Below, one piece after another: positions 8,714 to 17,334 of a stretch of DNA of 64,000 bases. The translations under genes and the position numbers were made by a program. The stretch is from AP-15 sp963812675 (GTDB taxonomy: Bacteria; Pseudomonadota; Alphaproteobacteria; ATCC43930; CGMCC-115725): NCBI GenBank assembly GCA_963812675.1, contig CAWEWR010000023.1, positions 1 through 64,000 on the forward strand, in the 5' to 3' direction. A model generated the notes under the pieces. That model had not been told where the DNA came from. It did no database searches and saw only the letters and a list, made by a program, of their open reading frames with translations. Each line of letters starts with the position of its first letter. The first letter of the stretch is position 1.

Positions 8714-9562
8714 ATGAGGAAACAGGCTAGCCTCGCAACTGCGAGCGTGCAGAGTGAAGGGCAGATTGCCCGGATAATTGCCGCGCCACCAGGCGATAGT
8801 TCTTCCACGGTTTTAGAGTTGATTGAACGGGCGGCGCTTGACCCCCGCGCCGATGTCGAAAAGCTCGATCGCATGATGGCAATGTATGAGCGATTAAGGG
8901 CGAAAGAGGCCGAGCTTGCATTCAACGCGGCGAAGGGCCGGATCCTGAAAAAGCTCGCCGGCATCAAGTTCGTGAAGAACAGGCCCGCCATCTATGAAAT
9001 CGAGAATGGAAAACCGCAGAAAGGCACGTATGAAGCCTTCAAATACGCGCCCCTGGAGGAGATCGACAAACACCTGCGGCCGCTATTGGCTGAAGAGAAT
9101 ATGGATCTGTCCTATTCCGACGAACCGCGGGAGGGCGGCGGCATCCGGATCCGCGGCCGTCTGAAGCATTTGCCGAGCGGTCATTATGAGGATTCCTTTA
9201 TGTCGGCGCAGCTTGACACCACGGGTGGCAAGTCGGAGGTGCAGGCAGCGGGGAGCACCAATTCTTTCCTGCGCCGCTACGTGGTCTGCAATATCTTCAA
9301 TATTGTCGTCGTCGGAGATGATGACGACGGAGCTATGGGAACAATCGACGAGGACCAGACCAAGACAATTTTTGACCTGATCAAAAAAGCGAAAGTCGGG
9401 CCCAAGTTTCTGAAATACATGAAAGCTCGGAGCGTCGAGGAAGCCGGTTCTCTCGAGGCAGCCGTAGCGACGATTGCAGTCCGGGACTATCGCAAAGCCA
9501 TTAGCACATTAGAAGAACAGATAGCTAAGGCAGAGGCCGGTCATGCCCATCTTTCATCATGA
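8714..9562 (+). CDS. ERF-family single-strand annealing protein (phage recombinase)
   Basis: This 282-residue protein belongs to the ERF superfamily of phage ssDNA-annealing proteins, which pair complementary strands during recombination. The core begins near residue 45 (DRMMAMYERLRAKEAELAFN) and continues with YEAFKYAPLEEIDKHLRPLL, the hallmark of the family. It then has strands containing GGIRIRGRLKHLPSGH, the segment GSTNSFLRRYVVCNIFNIV, and a short acidic run DDDDG near 200. An AGGAG site precedes the ATG at 8714. The exonuclease gene starts inside its 3' end (20-bp overlap), so the two form an annealase-exonuclease pair. It is a remnant of a prophage or similar element. Confidence 0.9.
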   Translation: MRKQASLATASVQSEGQIARIIAAPPGDSSSTVLELIERAALDPRADVEKLDRMMAMYERLRAKEAELAFNAAKGRILKKLAGIKFVKNRPAIYEIENGKPQKGTYEAFKYAPLEEIDKHLRPLLAEENMDLSYSDEPREGGGIRIRGRLKHLPSGHYEDSFMSAQLDTTGGKSEVQAAGSTNSFLRRYVVCNIFNIVVVGDDDDGAMGTIDEDQTKTIFDLIKKAKVGPKFLKYMKARSVEEAGSLEAAVATIAVRDYRKAISTLEEQIAKAEAGHAHLSS

Positions 9563-10224
9563 CGTGGCGCAATACTCGGACGAGTATGACCGCCTCAAGC
9601 TCGGGATCCCGACGAGCTCGCACTTTCACAAAATCATTACACCGCAAGGCAAGCCCTCGAAACAGTGGCGTGAATACGCCTGCGTCCTGATCGCCGAGCG
9701 GATACTGCAGCAGAAAATCGAGTTCTATAATTCGCCCGCGATGGAGCGGGGCTTGATCGTCGAGGCCGAGGCAGCCGACTGGTATGAATTCGATCACGAC
9801 GTAACCGTTCAGCGGATCGGTTTCATCACCGACGACGAGCACACGATGGGATGCAGTCCCGATCGCCTCGTCGGCGATGACGGCTTACTGGAAATCAAGG
9901 CGCCCCTGCCACAGACCCAGGTCGGATACTGGATTTCGGGTGAAGCTCAGTGAACGCTTCCGGCCGCAGCTACAGGGGCAGCTTTACATAACCCAGCGTA
10001 GCTGGGTGGATATCCTATGCTGGCATGACGTGTTGCCAAAATTGATCATGCGGGTTGAGCCCGACGACCGGTTCATCAAAGCCCTCGACCGCGAACTTCG
10101 CGTCTTCAACTACTTCATTGAAGGGGTGATGGAGAAGATCCGCGCGACGCATGAACTGCCGATGCCGCCAAGCAGATTAGCGCTGAAGGCGGCTTTGCGC
10201 GCAAGCTTGGAAATGGCGCCATGA
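9543..10224 (+). pseudogene. YqaJ-type phage exonuclease with a single frameshift
   Basis: YqaJ/lambda-Exo nucleases resect duplex ends and hand ssDNA to the annealing protein encoded just upstream. The first frame (9543-9953) gives the N-terminus with SKQWREYACVLIAERIL, the Glu in AMERGLIVEAEA, and the catalytic-type motifs MGCSPDRLV (Asp) and LLEIKAPLP (Glu-x-Lys). Near 9942 the frame changes. The other frame then supplies RFRPQLQGQLYITQRSW, the usual continuation with the Gln of the family motif, and runs to a stop at 10224. Removing one base restores a protein of about 226 residues, the normal family length. Either a recent inactivating indel or a sequence error is possible. Confidence 0.85.
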
Positions 10225-10268
10225 AATCGATGTTAATGGCCAGCCAGCACAGCTTCTTCCCGGTTTAA
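10221..10268 (+). other. 15-codon mini-ORF overlapping the exonuclease stop
   Basis: An ATG overlapping the exonuclease stop (ATGA) opens a frame encoding MKSMLMASQHSFFPV, which ends five bases before the next gene's ATG. It would bridge translation between the two genes. It may be chance; no homology is recognised. Confidence 0.2.
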
Positions 10269-10272
10269 AACC

Positions 10273-10659
10273 ATGACGACGCCCCGCATTCCGCGCCGGG
10301 TGGCGCTTCCGAAGCCCAAACCTGACTACCGCAGGCGCGCCCAGCACTTAGCCTTTATCCGACAGCTTGTCTGTGTCGCCTGCGGTACGGCAGCTCCATC
10401 GGAGGCCGCGCATGTGCGGTCTGGATCCGACGGTGCGGCAGGACTGAAGCCGTCGGATCGCTATTCCGTGCCGCTGTGCACCAGTTGTCATGCGCTGCAA
10501 CATCAATTCGGAGAACTGACCTTCTGGAGCACCTTACGCATCGATCCGCTCGACGTGGCTTTCCGCCTGTGGACGGTATCCGGCGATATCAAGGCAGGCG
10601 AGAGGGTCCTCTTTCGGGCACGACAGCGGATCGACCTGATGAAAACTGCTGCGCAATGA
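10273..10659 (+). CDS. Phage HNH-type endonuclease (DUF968-like zinc motif protein)
   Basis: This 128-residue protein has a zinc-bound HNH-like core: Cys34-x2-Cys37, EAAHVR (His47), then CTSCH (Cys69, Cys72, His73) and His77. Proteins with this layout are common in phage recombination modules next to annealing proteins and exonucleases, and related proteins are nucleases. The N-terminus is basic (RRVALPKPKPDYRRRAQH), fitting DNA binding. It completes a three-gene recombination module with the two genes upstream. Nuclease activity is inferred from the motif alone. Confidence 0.8.
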   Translation: MTTPRIPRRVALPKPKPDYRRRAQHLAFIRQLVCVACGTAAPSEAAHVRSGSDGAAGLKPSDRYSVPLCTSCHALQHQFGELTFWSTLRIDPLDVAFRLWTVSGDIKAGERVLFRARQRIDLMKTAAQ

Positions 10660-10772
10660 CTTCCCGAACGCGATGCGAATGCTTGTCCGTGAACTCGGTC
10701 TTCTCGATAGCGGCGAGATCCAATAGGGCACCACCTCGTCGATCAGTATATCACTTTCCCCTTTAAGTGACT

Positions 10773-11687
10773 TCATCCAGAGCGTATTCGAAACTTGACG
10801 AGGTATGCGAGGGCTTTGAGGCCATCACGCCAGCTTACCTTTTTTCCTTCGTCGTATGTCCGTCCATAATAACTGATCCCAACTTCATAGATGCGCCACC
10901 GCCGCGCGCGCGCTATCTGCGCGGAGATTTCGATCTCCACTCCGAACCCGTCGGAAGTGAGTCTGAGTTCCTTGAGTACTTCTTTTGTGAACATTTTGTA
11001 ACATACTTCGATATCCGATAACATTTGATCATATAATATATTGAATACAAACGAAATGAGGCGGTTGCCGAGGTAATGATGGAAATACAGCGAACGATGC
11101 GGCCGGCCATAAAACCGGGAGCCATAGACGACGTCGGCCACCTTGCGCTCGACGATCAACGAGAGCATACGAGACCAGTCGTTCGGATCGTACTCCAGGT
11201 CGGCGTCTTGAATGACGACGACATCGCCGGAGGCCTTCGTCAAGCCGGTTCTGACGGCGGCGCCTTTACCTCGGTTGCGCTCGTGGAACAGGACGGTAAG
11301 CGAAATCCCCGCATAATTTTGCGGGCCGTCGGCCGAGAGCTCGAGCCCGCCGGAAGCGTTCAGTGACAGGCGGCGCCAGGTTCCCGCCGACTGGCTGAGG
11401 TTTTTCCTCAGCCAGTCGGAGGTTCCATCGCTCGACCTGTCGTCGACAATCACGATTTGCTTGGGCACTTCGGGCAGCGCCTTGGCCACCTCGGTCAGAA
11501 TGCGCCCAATCGTCTGAATTTCATTATAGACCGGGATTATGATCGAAAGGACGGGCACCGTTTCGCAATCGGCAGGACCCCCGGGCATAGCGCCGAAGCG
11601 CTCGTTCATTGCTGCAGGCGGAAACGGTCGGCGTACATCATTGGCCGGTTCGCCCGTCGTCAGATTGTCGCCTCGCCAAAATAACAT
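10773..11687 (-). CDS. Glycosyltransferase family 2 (polyprenyl-phosphate sugar transferase type)
   Basis: The GT-A domain starts with VLSIIIPVYNEIQTIGRIL. The nucleotide-binding motif VDDRSSDGT, the donor-loop motif IQDADLEYDP and GSRFYGRPHR follow, a pattern shared with dolichyl/polyprenyl-phosphate glucosyl- and mannosyltransferases. No C-terminal membrane helices are present, and the product ends in a basic segment. The upstream start at 11687 overlaps the previous gene by 50 bp; an ATG at 11609 (MNERFG) would avoid the overlap and loses only a disordered leader. It is coupled to the UPF0104 membrane protein upstream, which suggests a two-gene unit for lipid-linked sugar formation. Donor and acceptor are unknown. 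Confidence 0.88.
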   Translation of the reverse strand: MLFWRGDNLTTGEPANDVRRPFPPAAMNERFGAMPGGPADCETVPVLSIIIPVYNEIQTIGRILTEVAKALPEVPKQIVIVDDRSSDGTSDWLRKNLSQSAGTWRRLSLNASGGLELSADGPQNYAGISLTVLFHERNRGKGAAVRTGLTKASGDVVVIQDADLEYDPNDWSRMLSLIVERKVADVVYGSRFYGRPHRSLYFHHYLGNRLISFVFNILYDQMLSDIEVCYKMFTKEVLKELRLTSDGFGVEIEISAQIARARRWRIYEVGISYYGRTYDEGKKVSWRDGLKALAYLVKFRIRSG

Positions 11688-12621
11688 ACAGCGCGGTCCC
11701 CGAGCCGTGAACTAAAATGCCGGCCGCGATCAGCGCGAGGGGGAGGAGCAAGCAGAGCTGTGCGAGAGTTGCCGCCGCGATGCCGAGCGCCCGAGCGCCG
11801 CCGGCGAATTCGACCGCCAGCGCATAGGCGAATTGCAATGTGCCGAGAAAGGCCGGACCGGACGGCACGAGCGTGCTTAGGCCCGCTGCGCCGAGGAGGA
11901 CCAGGGTGTCGGAAAACCCGAGCGTCATCCCTACTGCCTTGACGAGAAACCACAAGGAGAGCGCATCCGGCACATATATGATGAGAGTGAGCCCGATGAC
12001 CTTCAACGTCCGCCATGTTCGCAGGATCTCCAACCCTTGCTGCACCATGGCCATCTGGGCCGATATTCCGGGAAATCGCCCGACAATGCGGGACATCATG
12101 GAGCCGGTAAGGCAGACGGCGGCAAGCAAGACGGCACCGAACAGAACGCCGCCCGTCACCAGCACATTTATCAGCAGCCCCGCGTTCGGCTTCGACGCGG
12201 TGGCGAGCAGCAGACCGGCCCCAAGGCAGCAGACAATTGTAATCCCGTCAAACAGCCGCTCGATGACAATCGAAGTCAACCCCCATACCCGCGACAGTCC
12301 AAAGGTTTTCTTGAAGAATTCAGCGCGAAAGAGCTCGCCCAGCCGTGCCGGCATGACGGCATTGAGGCCGTAGCCGACGAGCAGCGCCCGCGCAACGATC
12401 GGGTAAGGAATTGCCGCAACCGGGCGCAGGATGACCTGCCACCGCCAGGCTCGAAGCACCAAGTTCGCTGCATATATCAGCATCGCCGCTGCAATCCAGA
12501 GAGGATTGGCTCCGGCCAGAGCCGCACTGACCGCTCCCAGCTGCACTCGATAAAAGGCGACCGCCAGAAAGAACAAAGTGCAGGCGAGGCCGATTACGAG
12601 CTGTATCAGACGCACCTTCAT
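11638..12621 (-). CDS. UPF0104/lysylphosphatidylglycerol-synthase-TM family membrane protein
   Basis: This polytopic membrane protein of about 327 residues belongs to the UPF0104 family (the transmembrane part of MprF-like proteins and AglD-like proteins). Family landmarks are LLVGYGLNAVMPARLGELFR near residue 80 and ERLFDG shortly after, with LSTLVPSGPAFLGTLQFAYA near 250. Such proteins often accompany polyprenyl-sugar glycosyltransferases and may move or modify lipids. I choose the ATG at 12621 because the first membrane helix begins there; the frame stays open up to 12750 with no hydrophobic content. It precedes and overlaps the GT2 gene. A second member of the family is encoded at 39079. 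Confidence 0.88.
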   Translation of the reverse strand: MKVRLIQLVIGLACTLFFLAVAFYRVQLGAVSAALAGANPLWIAAAMLIYAANLVLRAWRWQVILRPVAAIPYPIVARALLVGYGLNAVMPARLGELFRAEFFKKTFGLSRVWGLTSIVIERLFDGITIVCCLGAGLLLATASKPNAGLLINVLVTGGVLFGAVLLAAVCLTGSMMSRIVGRFPGISAQMAMVQQGLEILRTWRTLKVIGLTLIIYVPDALSLWFLVKAVGMTLGFSDTLVLLGAAGLSTLVPSGPAFLGTLQFAYALAVEFAGGARALGIAAATLAQLCLLLPLALIAAGILVHGSGTALYVILARRQSDDGRTGQ

Positions 12622-13147
12622 ATCTGTTGGCCGTGCAGCTGTTGGGTCAGTGAACGCGGATCCGGTGTCGCTCCCGATCACGGATAAAAACGGTTTGTAG
12701 GCGCGATACCGGATTTGGCGCGGCGGGGTTTTCCAAACCCTTAATGTCACAAATTCGGGTTCAAATCGTCGCCTGTGTTCCGAGGATCACCGAGCTCTGC
12801 GACGATAGCACGCCCCCGATGCCGTGCGCGATCGCGGTCTCGCAATCGGCGATCTGCCGGCGACTTTTGCGGTTACCGGAGCTGCCCGCCGCTATCGTCT
12901 CGCTGTCCGGTCGCGAGTGTGTGCTGATCGTGGTTGGCAGCGCGGTTATCGCCGGGTGTTTTTCGCCGGGCAGAGCATTCGGTTATCGGAGCGTTTACCT
13001 GCTTCAGGCGATGCCGGGGCTGTTGACATTGGCGCGCTCGACCACTAGCGGAGTGCGCGCGCTTGCCTCGGCACCGCTTGCGCGGCGCGTCCGCTTGGTT
13101 CGGCCGGTAGCCGGTGCGCTTGCGGTGACCGCCCTGAAAGCCGCGGG
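12622..13147. other. Intergenic stretch without a supported gene
   Basis: About 525 bp separate the UPF0104 gene start from the SciP stop. Rightward frames exist (for example from 12744), but their products are Arg/Cys/Ala mixtures without domain features, as expected of chance frames in GC-rich DNA. The promoter of the UPF0104-GT2 pair should lie in the left part. Confidence 0.5.
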
Positions 13148-13438
13148 TCAGCGGCGCGAGCACGGGCCCCGCGGCGTCCGCGGACTGCGATATTGCTGAA
13201 GGCGCGTGCTGCGCAAGCCCGCCAGTCCGTGCTGCTCGAAGGCGCGCTCCCAGGACCGGTACTCCTCCTCGGTCAGCTGGTAGCGCTGCAGCGCCTCTTC
13301 CAGGGTGATGCGGCCGGTGCGCACGGCGGTGACGACCGCGGCCTTGCGGCGCACGACCCAGCGCCTGGTGTTCGGCGGCGGCAGGTCGTCGGTCATCGGG
13401 AGGGGCTCCCGCGGCGACCGTTCGAGGGCATTACTCAC
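13148..13438 (-). CDS. sciP: CtrA inhibitor SciP (DUF1153 family)
   Basis: SciP is a small alphaproteobacterial helix-turn-helix protein that blocks activation by the cell-cycle regulator CtrA. The diagnostic core DLPPPNTRRWVVRRKAAVV is followed by RITLEEALQRYQLTEEEYRS and GLAGLRSTRLQQYR, matching the family along its length. A GTG at 13438 overlaps the stop of the upstream gene and gives 96 residues, including REPLPMTDDLPPP, which aligns with the usual pre-core. A start at the internal ATG (13396) would give 82 residues. The C-terminus is short and Arg-rich. Its presence implies that a CtrA circuit regulates genes in this genome, and a CtrA-type box is visible at 47333. Confidence 0.88.
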   Translation of the reverse strand: MSNALERSPREPLPMTDDLPPPNTRRWVVRRKAAVVTAVRTGRITLEEALQRYQLTEEEYRSWERAFEQHGLAGLRSTRLQQYRSPRTPRGPCSRR

Positions 13439-13658
13439 CGGGCCCTGCCAAGACTTTGGCGGCCCAGAACGAGCGGTCGCTCGTCCCGGTCCGCTGCCGG
13501 CGGGACTGGCTGCGGAGCGCGGCATAACGCTGCAGCGCCGCCCGATCGGCGGCGGCGGGAGCAGCCTGGGTCGGCAATGCACAGGCCGTCGGGCAGCGGG
13601 TGATGCCGTTGCTGCGGATAAAGGCGGCGACTGCGGCCTCATATTCTTCATGACACAT
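13431..13658 (-). CDS. Small conserved hypothetical protein upstream of SciP
   Basis: This 75-residue protein opens with MCHEEYEAAVAAFIRSNGIT, continues with RCPTACALPTQ and a helical Arg/Gln-rich segment, and ends with SFWAAK. It resembles short hypothetical proteins I recall from Rhizobiales genomes, but no function is known to me. Its stop overlaps the GTG of the SciP gene, so the two are probably co-translated. The region upstream (13659-13890) is AT-rich and likely holds the promoter. Confidence 0.6.
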   Translation of the reverse strand: MCHEEYEAAVAAFIRSNGITRCPTACALPTQAAPAAADRAALQRYAALRSQSRRQRTGTSDRSFWAAKVLAGPGE

Positions 13659-13742
13659 GTTAACGTTCCCAAAGCGAAATCGTCGACGTCGGTAGCGCCG
13701 AGCATGATTCCGACCTTGCTAAACAAGTGAAAATCTTTAACT

Positions 13743-13756
13743 ATATTTATACTTAA
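13743..13756. repeat. AT-rich 14-mer shared with 16810-16823
   Basis: The 14-mer ATATTTATACTTAA occurs here and again, identical and in the same orientation, at 16810-16823. Each copy lies upstream of one DUF5658-like copy (13898 and 16939). It may be a shared promoter element or a trace of the duplication. Confidence 0.5.
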
Positions 13757-13897
13757 ACGAATAAAATTTGATAGTTAATAGGACGCGCGAAGAGATACTC
13801 GGCTGGCATGAGTGTTTGCTCGATAGTGATTCACCGTTTCTTACCGTCAACGGCGGTAGGATGAGGAGATATTCAGGTGTGTAGGAAATAATGAGAG

Positions 13898-14203
13898 ATG
13901 CGCGGCCCGCGCTCTGCGATAAGGCTGTCGCGCGCCTATTGGCTCACCCTGGCGCTGTTCCTCGCATTGCAGATCGCCGACATCGTCACGACCAACTACG
14001 CGCTGAGGAGCCCGGGCATCTAGGAAGCCAATCCACTGATGGCGTGGGCGCAGGCCGAGCTCGGCACCGCTTGGTGGCTGCCGAAGCTCGCCGTGGCCGC
14101 CTATCTATGCGTCGCCGCGACCTTCCTGCGGCGATGCTGGCCGATCGTCTCCGCTGTCTTGGTCTCCGGCCTCTGCGTGCTCGGCAACATCAGCCGCTTC
14201 TAA
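13898..14203 (+). pseudogene. DUF5658-like small membrane protein, copy A, with an in-frame TAG
   Basis: The frame encodes a two- to three-helix membrane protein matching copy B at 16939. Shared segments are LQIADIVTT, EANPLMAWAQAELGTAWW, PKLAVAAYLC and the end GNISRF. At 14021-14023 the codon is TAG, where copy B has TGG (GVWELNPL against GI-stop-EANPL). The rest is open to TAA at 14201. A single transition therefore explains the loss. Readthrough or re-initiation at a later Met could in theory yield a fragment. It lies just left of Tad locus I, whose TadG-type gene is convergent with it. The function of the family is unknown. Confidence 0.75.
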
Positions 14204-14250
14204 GACCACTTGCTCCGACCCAGGCCATCAAGTCGAGCGGATCATCGCTA

Positions 14251-16150
14251 CTAGCACCAGCTTGTTGACGGGGCCGAGAAGCAAGCGCTGGGAAGCAGCC
14301 GCGCGGTTGTCAAAGAATAGCCGATGGCCTGGAAGATCGCGCTTACGGTGGTGTAGTTGCCTTTCGATATACAAGGTCCGGCCGTGCCGTCAGTCGAGTA
14401 GAACTTGGTTGGATCGGAAGCGATGTCCTGCATCGTGGTGCACGAGGAGATCGTCGTCGTGTCGCTGCAAGTCGTCGAGCCGTCATCATAGTAGATCGCG
14501 TACACCCAAGTCCCCGCTGTCGCAGCGGCCTGGGCTGCAGTGATCGCCAGATGGCACTCTTGATTGACCTGGGTGGTTTTCAACGGGCCCATCTGTGCTG
14601 CCGTCGAAGTTGCGGCGCCGTCGCTCAACAGGATGAGCACGTTCGTCCCGCCCGGCTGACCGGCGGCAATGCGGGCATTCTGTGCCGTGACGAGGGCACT
14701 CTGCGCCGCGGTGATCGCATCGGCGTAGAAGGTTCCGAGCCCACCGGGCGTTCCGAGGCACCCTTTCGCCGTCACCTTCACGATGTTGGAGGAGGCGTAC
14801 AACGTAGCCGCCGTGTCGGAGGTGCGGTAATCGCTAGAGAACGGGACGATCTGGTAGAGCGGCGCAACGATGATCGTATCGCCCTGGAGGACGCCCGGGC
14901 CGGTAGGATTGGCGCTCATCACTGCGGTCGTGGGAAGGGTCACCGAGCTGATGCTCGTGCCGGTCCCCCACCAGGGCCAGCTCCCTGTGCCGGCCGGGAT
15001 GCTCGTCCCGAAGGTAATCAAATCACCGCTCTTGACGGTCCCGGCTTTCGACATTGTTACGGTCTTGCCGGCTACGCTAATCGACGAAACTGTCGTGCCC
15101 GCCGGAATCGCGCTCGGAGTGGTCGTGTCCTGGATCGTCATTCCCGCGGTGATATGGGTCGTCACCACGCCGGTCGGGAATGTCAGAACAGTCGCCGTCG
15201 CCGCGCTCGCCGGTGTCCCCGCATCGGTGGCCATTGCCCAGGTGGACCCAGTATTGAATTCTGTGGCCGCAGTCATACTCGTGGTTAAGGACAGCGTGCT
15301 GGTTGTCGTGGCTGCGTTGGTGGGGTTCTGGATCCCTGAATACGACCCGAGCGGGGAGGTCGAGGGGGTCGCAATTTTAGGGGCTGTGCAGCCGATATCC
15401 GCCGTGGCTTGGCTGGCGTTTGTCACTGGTGGGAACACAAAAAGTGCAGTCTCGTCCACCGGGTTCGCGACGTTGCCGTTCGTCGCCGCGCCGCAGCTGG
15501 CCAGGTTTGATGCGCAGGGCCAGAGTTCGCCCAGCAGAATCTGGACCCCGTCCGCCGCGCACTCGATCGAAGTACTAAAACCGGAACAAGCTTTCGCGGC
15601 GGGTCCCGAAGGGGCTTGGCCCATCGAACTGGTCGTATCGAGGATAAATGCCACATTGAGCGGTTGCGGCACCCCGCCCGCCGCGAGCGCGACCGCGCTC
15701 GCCGAGATCTGCACCGAGGAGATCCCGAAAATCCTGCCGAAGTACAGCGGAACGGTCGCCTGCTGCTGCACCAAGATGCCGTTTGCGGACGTTGCAGGCG
15801 TCTGATTTGTGGTGCACACGCCTCCTGTGTTAAAGCACCATAACTTGGGGTATCCGGCCGCCATCGTGGCGGTGAAACTAGCGATAGGCGTTCTTGTTGC
15901 CGGTCACGGAGCTGTACGAAGTCGCCGTGGCGACCGGTGTTCCGCCTACGCCGATGTCCTGCGCTCCTGCCATCGCCGCTGCATTGGTCGAGGCCTGGAG
16001 CGCGCGCTGGGCGGCGAAGAGATAGCCGACGTCCACCGAAAGCGCGCCTAATCCGACGAGAGCGAATATCACGACCGCCGCCAGGATGAGAGCCGCCCCG
16101 CTTTCGTCCCCGAGCACTCGGCGAAAAGACACTCTTGCCGTCCAATTCAT
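14251..16150 (-). pseudogene. TadG-like protein with a split von Willebrand A domain, one frameshift (Tad locus I)
   Basis: TadG-type proteins are envelope-anchored components of Tad pili. The N-terminus at 16150 has the usual Tad leader and helix (DESGAALILAAVVIFALVGL, then DVGYLFAAQRALQASTNAAA). The frame is lost near 15877 by one extra base and resumes in another frame running to 14251. There the von Willebrand A metal site DTTSSMG and the later NVLILLSDGAA are visible. Between them lies a Thr/Ser-rich insertion of roughly 200 residues (for example MTIQDTTTPSAIPAGTTVSS) that splits the domain. The end IFQAIGYSLTTARLLP is typical. The start overlaps the upstream TadE-type stop (ATGA). Confidence 0.8.
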
Positions 16151-16722
16151 TGTACGCGCTCCGTAACTTGTGATGCCAGGTTGCAAGTCGACGCCATACC
16201 TTGCCAGGTAGTCAATAGGTTACACGGAAACGTTGCCGTATATGTCGCCGACACCTGCGCGGGCTTCCCGACGTTGTTCGTCAGCGCGTTCATGCAGGTT
16301 GTGTCCGCGGCCTGGGCGGCGCTGAGGGTACTGGCATTGGTCACGCATGCCGTCGCATTGACCGACAAGGTCATCTTCATGCTCGCCGCCGTCAGGGTCG
16401 AGGCCGCCGTCTTGATCGCGTTCCAGGCGTCGCTCGACGGCGTCGTATCCCCGCGGCTGATCGCGAACTGCATTGCACCCACGCCCACGGCATTTGTCAG
16501 CGTCACATATTGGCCCAGGGTCAGCCCGAACTGGGCTGTACCAAACACGATAAGGAGCAACATCGGAGCAACTAGCGCAAACTCGACCAGCGCCGTGCCT
16601 CTCTCCCCCAGGCTCTTCGCTTTCGCCGCCTCGAGGCGGGCAAATCGCAAGGCGCAGGCGATCGCACCGCGCGCCGTGCGCTGGCAGCGGATAATTGCGG
16701 CTTGGTGCTCGTCCGGGCGCAT
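16147..16722 (-). CDS. TadE-like pseudopilin (Tad locus I)
   Basis: This 191-residue protein carries the TadE-like leader: a basic N-terminus, then GERGTALVEFALVAPMLLLI with the Gly/Glu processing-type motif and one membrane helix, and a Cys-containing periplasmic part (TACVTNA, ADTTCMNALT, TFPCNL, ASTCNL). TadE proteins are minor pilins cleaved by the CpaA-type peptidase. I choose the ATG at 16722 (MRPDEH); the frame extends to 16788. The gene is coupled to the downstream TadG-type gene. It is intact, unlike most of the locus. Confidence 0.85.
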   Translation of the reverse strand: MRPDEHQAAIIRCQRTARGAIACALRFARLEAAKAKSLGERGTALVEFALVAPMLLLIVFGTAQFGLTLGQYVTLTNAVGVGAMQFAISRGDTTPSSDAWNAIKTAASTLTAASMKMTLSVNATACVTNASTLSAAQAADTTCMNALTNNVGKPAQVSATYTATFPCNLLTTWQGMASTCNLASQVTERVQ

Positions 16723-16809
16723 TGTTCGGCCCCCAAGTGCTGATGTGCTAATATCGGCGGCTGAACCGTCTTGGTTGCATATTACCAAAAAAACGGGAAG
16801 AAATTTAAA

Positions 16810-16823
16810 ATATTTATACTTAA
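16810..16823. repeat. AT-rich 14-mer, second copy
   Basis: This is identical to 13743-13756. It lies between the divergent TadE-type gene (start 16722) and the DUF5658-like copy B (start 16939), in a strongly AT-rich spacer that probably contains promoters for both. Confidence 0.5.
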
Positions 16824-16938
16824 TGTTTAAATTTTCTGGTTAACATCACGGCCGTTGGTAACGATGCGGATGCTTTACTGTTCTTTGGCAAGTGAGAAGT
16901 CATTTTGCATCGGTTCGCCAGCCGATGCGGAGGTAGGA

Positions 16939-17316
16939 ATGGCCCAGCGAATAACCGAGCCCGAGGATCGAGCACCCGATCGGCTCGGCTTTGGCACCCC
17001 CGCAACGCGGAGGAGATTTGGGCCCTGCCCATGGCCGGTACCGCGAACTTATTGGATGTTGCTGATCCTGTTTGTCGAATTGCAAATCGCCGACATCCTC
17101 ACCACCAACCATGCGCTGGCGCTTCCCGGGGTTTGGGAACTCAATCCGCTGATGGCGATCTCGCAGGCCAAGCTCGGCGCTGCGTGGTGGGTGCCCAAAC
17201 TCGCGGTCGTGGCCTATCTATGCCTCGCGGCCACCTTCATGCGCCGGCGCTGGCCGATCATTTTCGCGGTGTCGGTTTCCGGCCTCGCCGTGGTCGGCAA
17301 CATCAGCCATTTCTGA
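16939..17316 (+). CDS. DUF5658-like small membrane protein, copy B (intact)
   Basis: This 125-residue protein has a basic, Arg/Pro-rich N-terminus and about three hydrophobic helices: WMLLILFVELQIADILTTNH, PKLAVVAYLCLAATF and WPIIFAVSVSGLAVVGNI. The ELQIADILTTNHAL and ELNPLMA motifs are characteristic of DUF5658-type proteins, whose function is unknown. The ATG at 16939 follows GGAGGTAGGA. It is the intact paralogue of the pseudogene at 13898. It stands on the opposite strand within the minor-pilin section of Tad locus I, so a role in pilus assembly is possible but only suggested by position. Confidence 0.75.
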   Translation: MAQRITEPEDRAPDRLGFGTPATRRRFGPCPWPVPRTYWMLLILFVELQIADILTTNHALALPGVWELNPLMAISQAKLGAAWWVPKLAVVAYLCLAATFMRRRWPIIFAVSVSGLAVVGNISHF

Positions 17317-17334
17317 CGACGCCGCAGGACCCCA

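Noticed and set aside
12744..13199. A 151-codon rightward frame in the spacer before sciP
   Set aside because: Its product is Arg/Cys/Ala-rich without recognisable motifs, and its 3' end overlaps the sciP gene in antisense.
14021..14023. TAG read as pyrrolysine or another recoded amino acid in the DUF5658-like copy A
   Set aside because: No reason to expect recoding in this clade; the intact copy has Trp (TGG), so a simple transition to TAG is enough.
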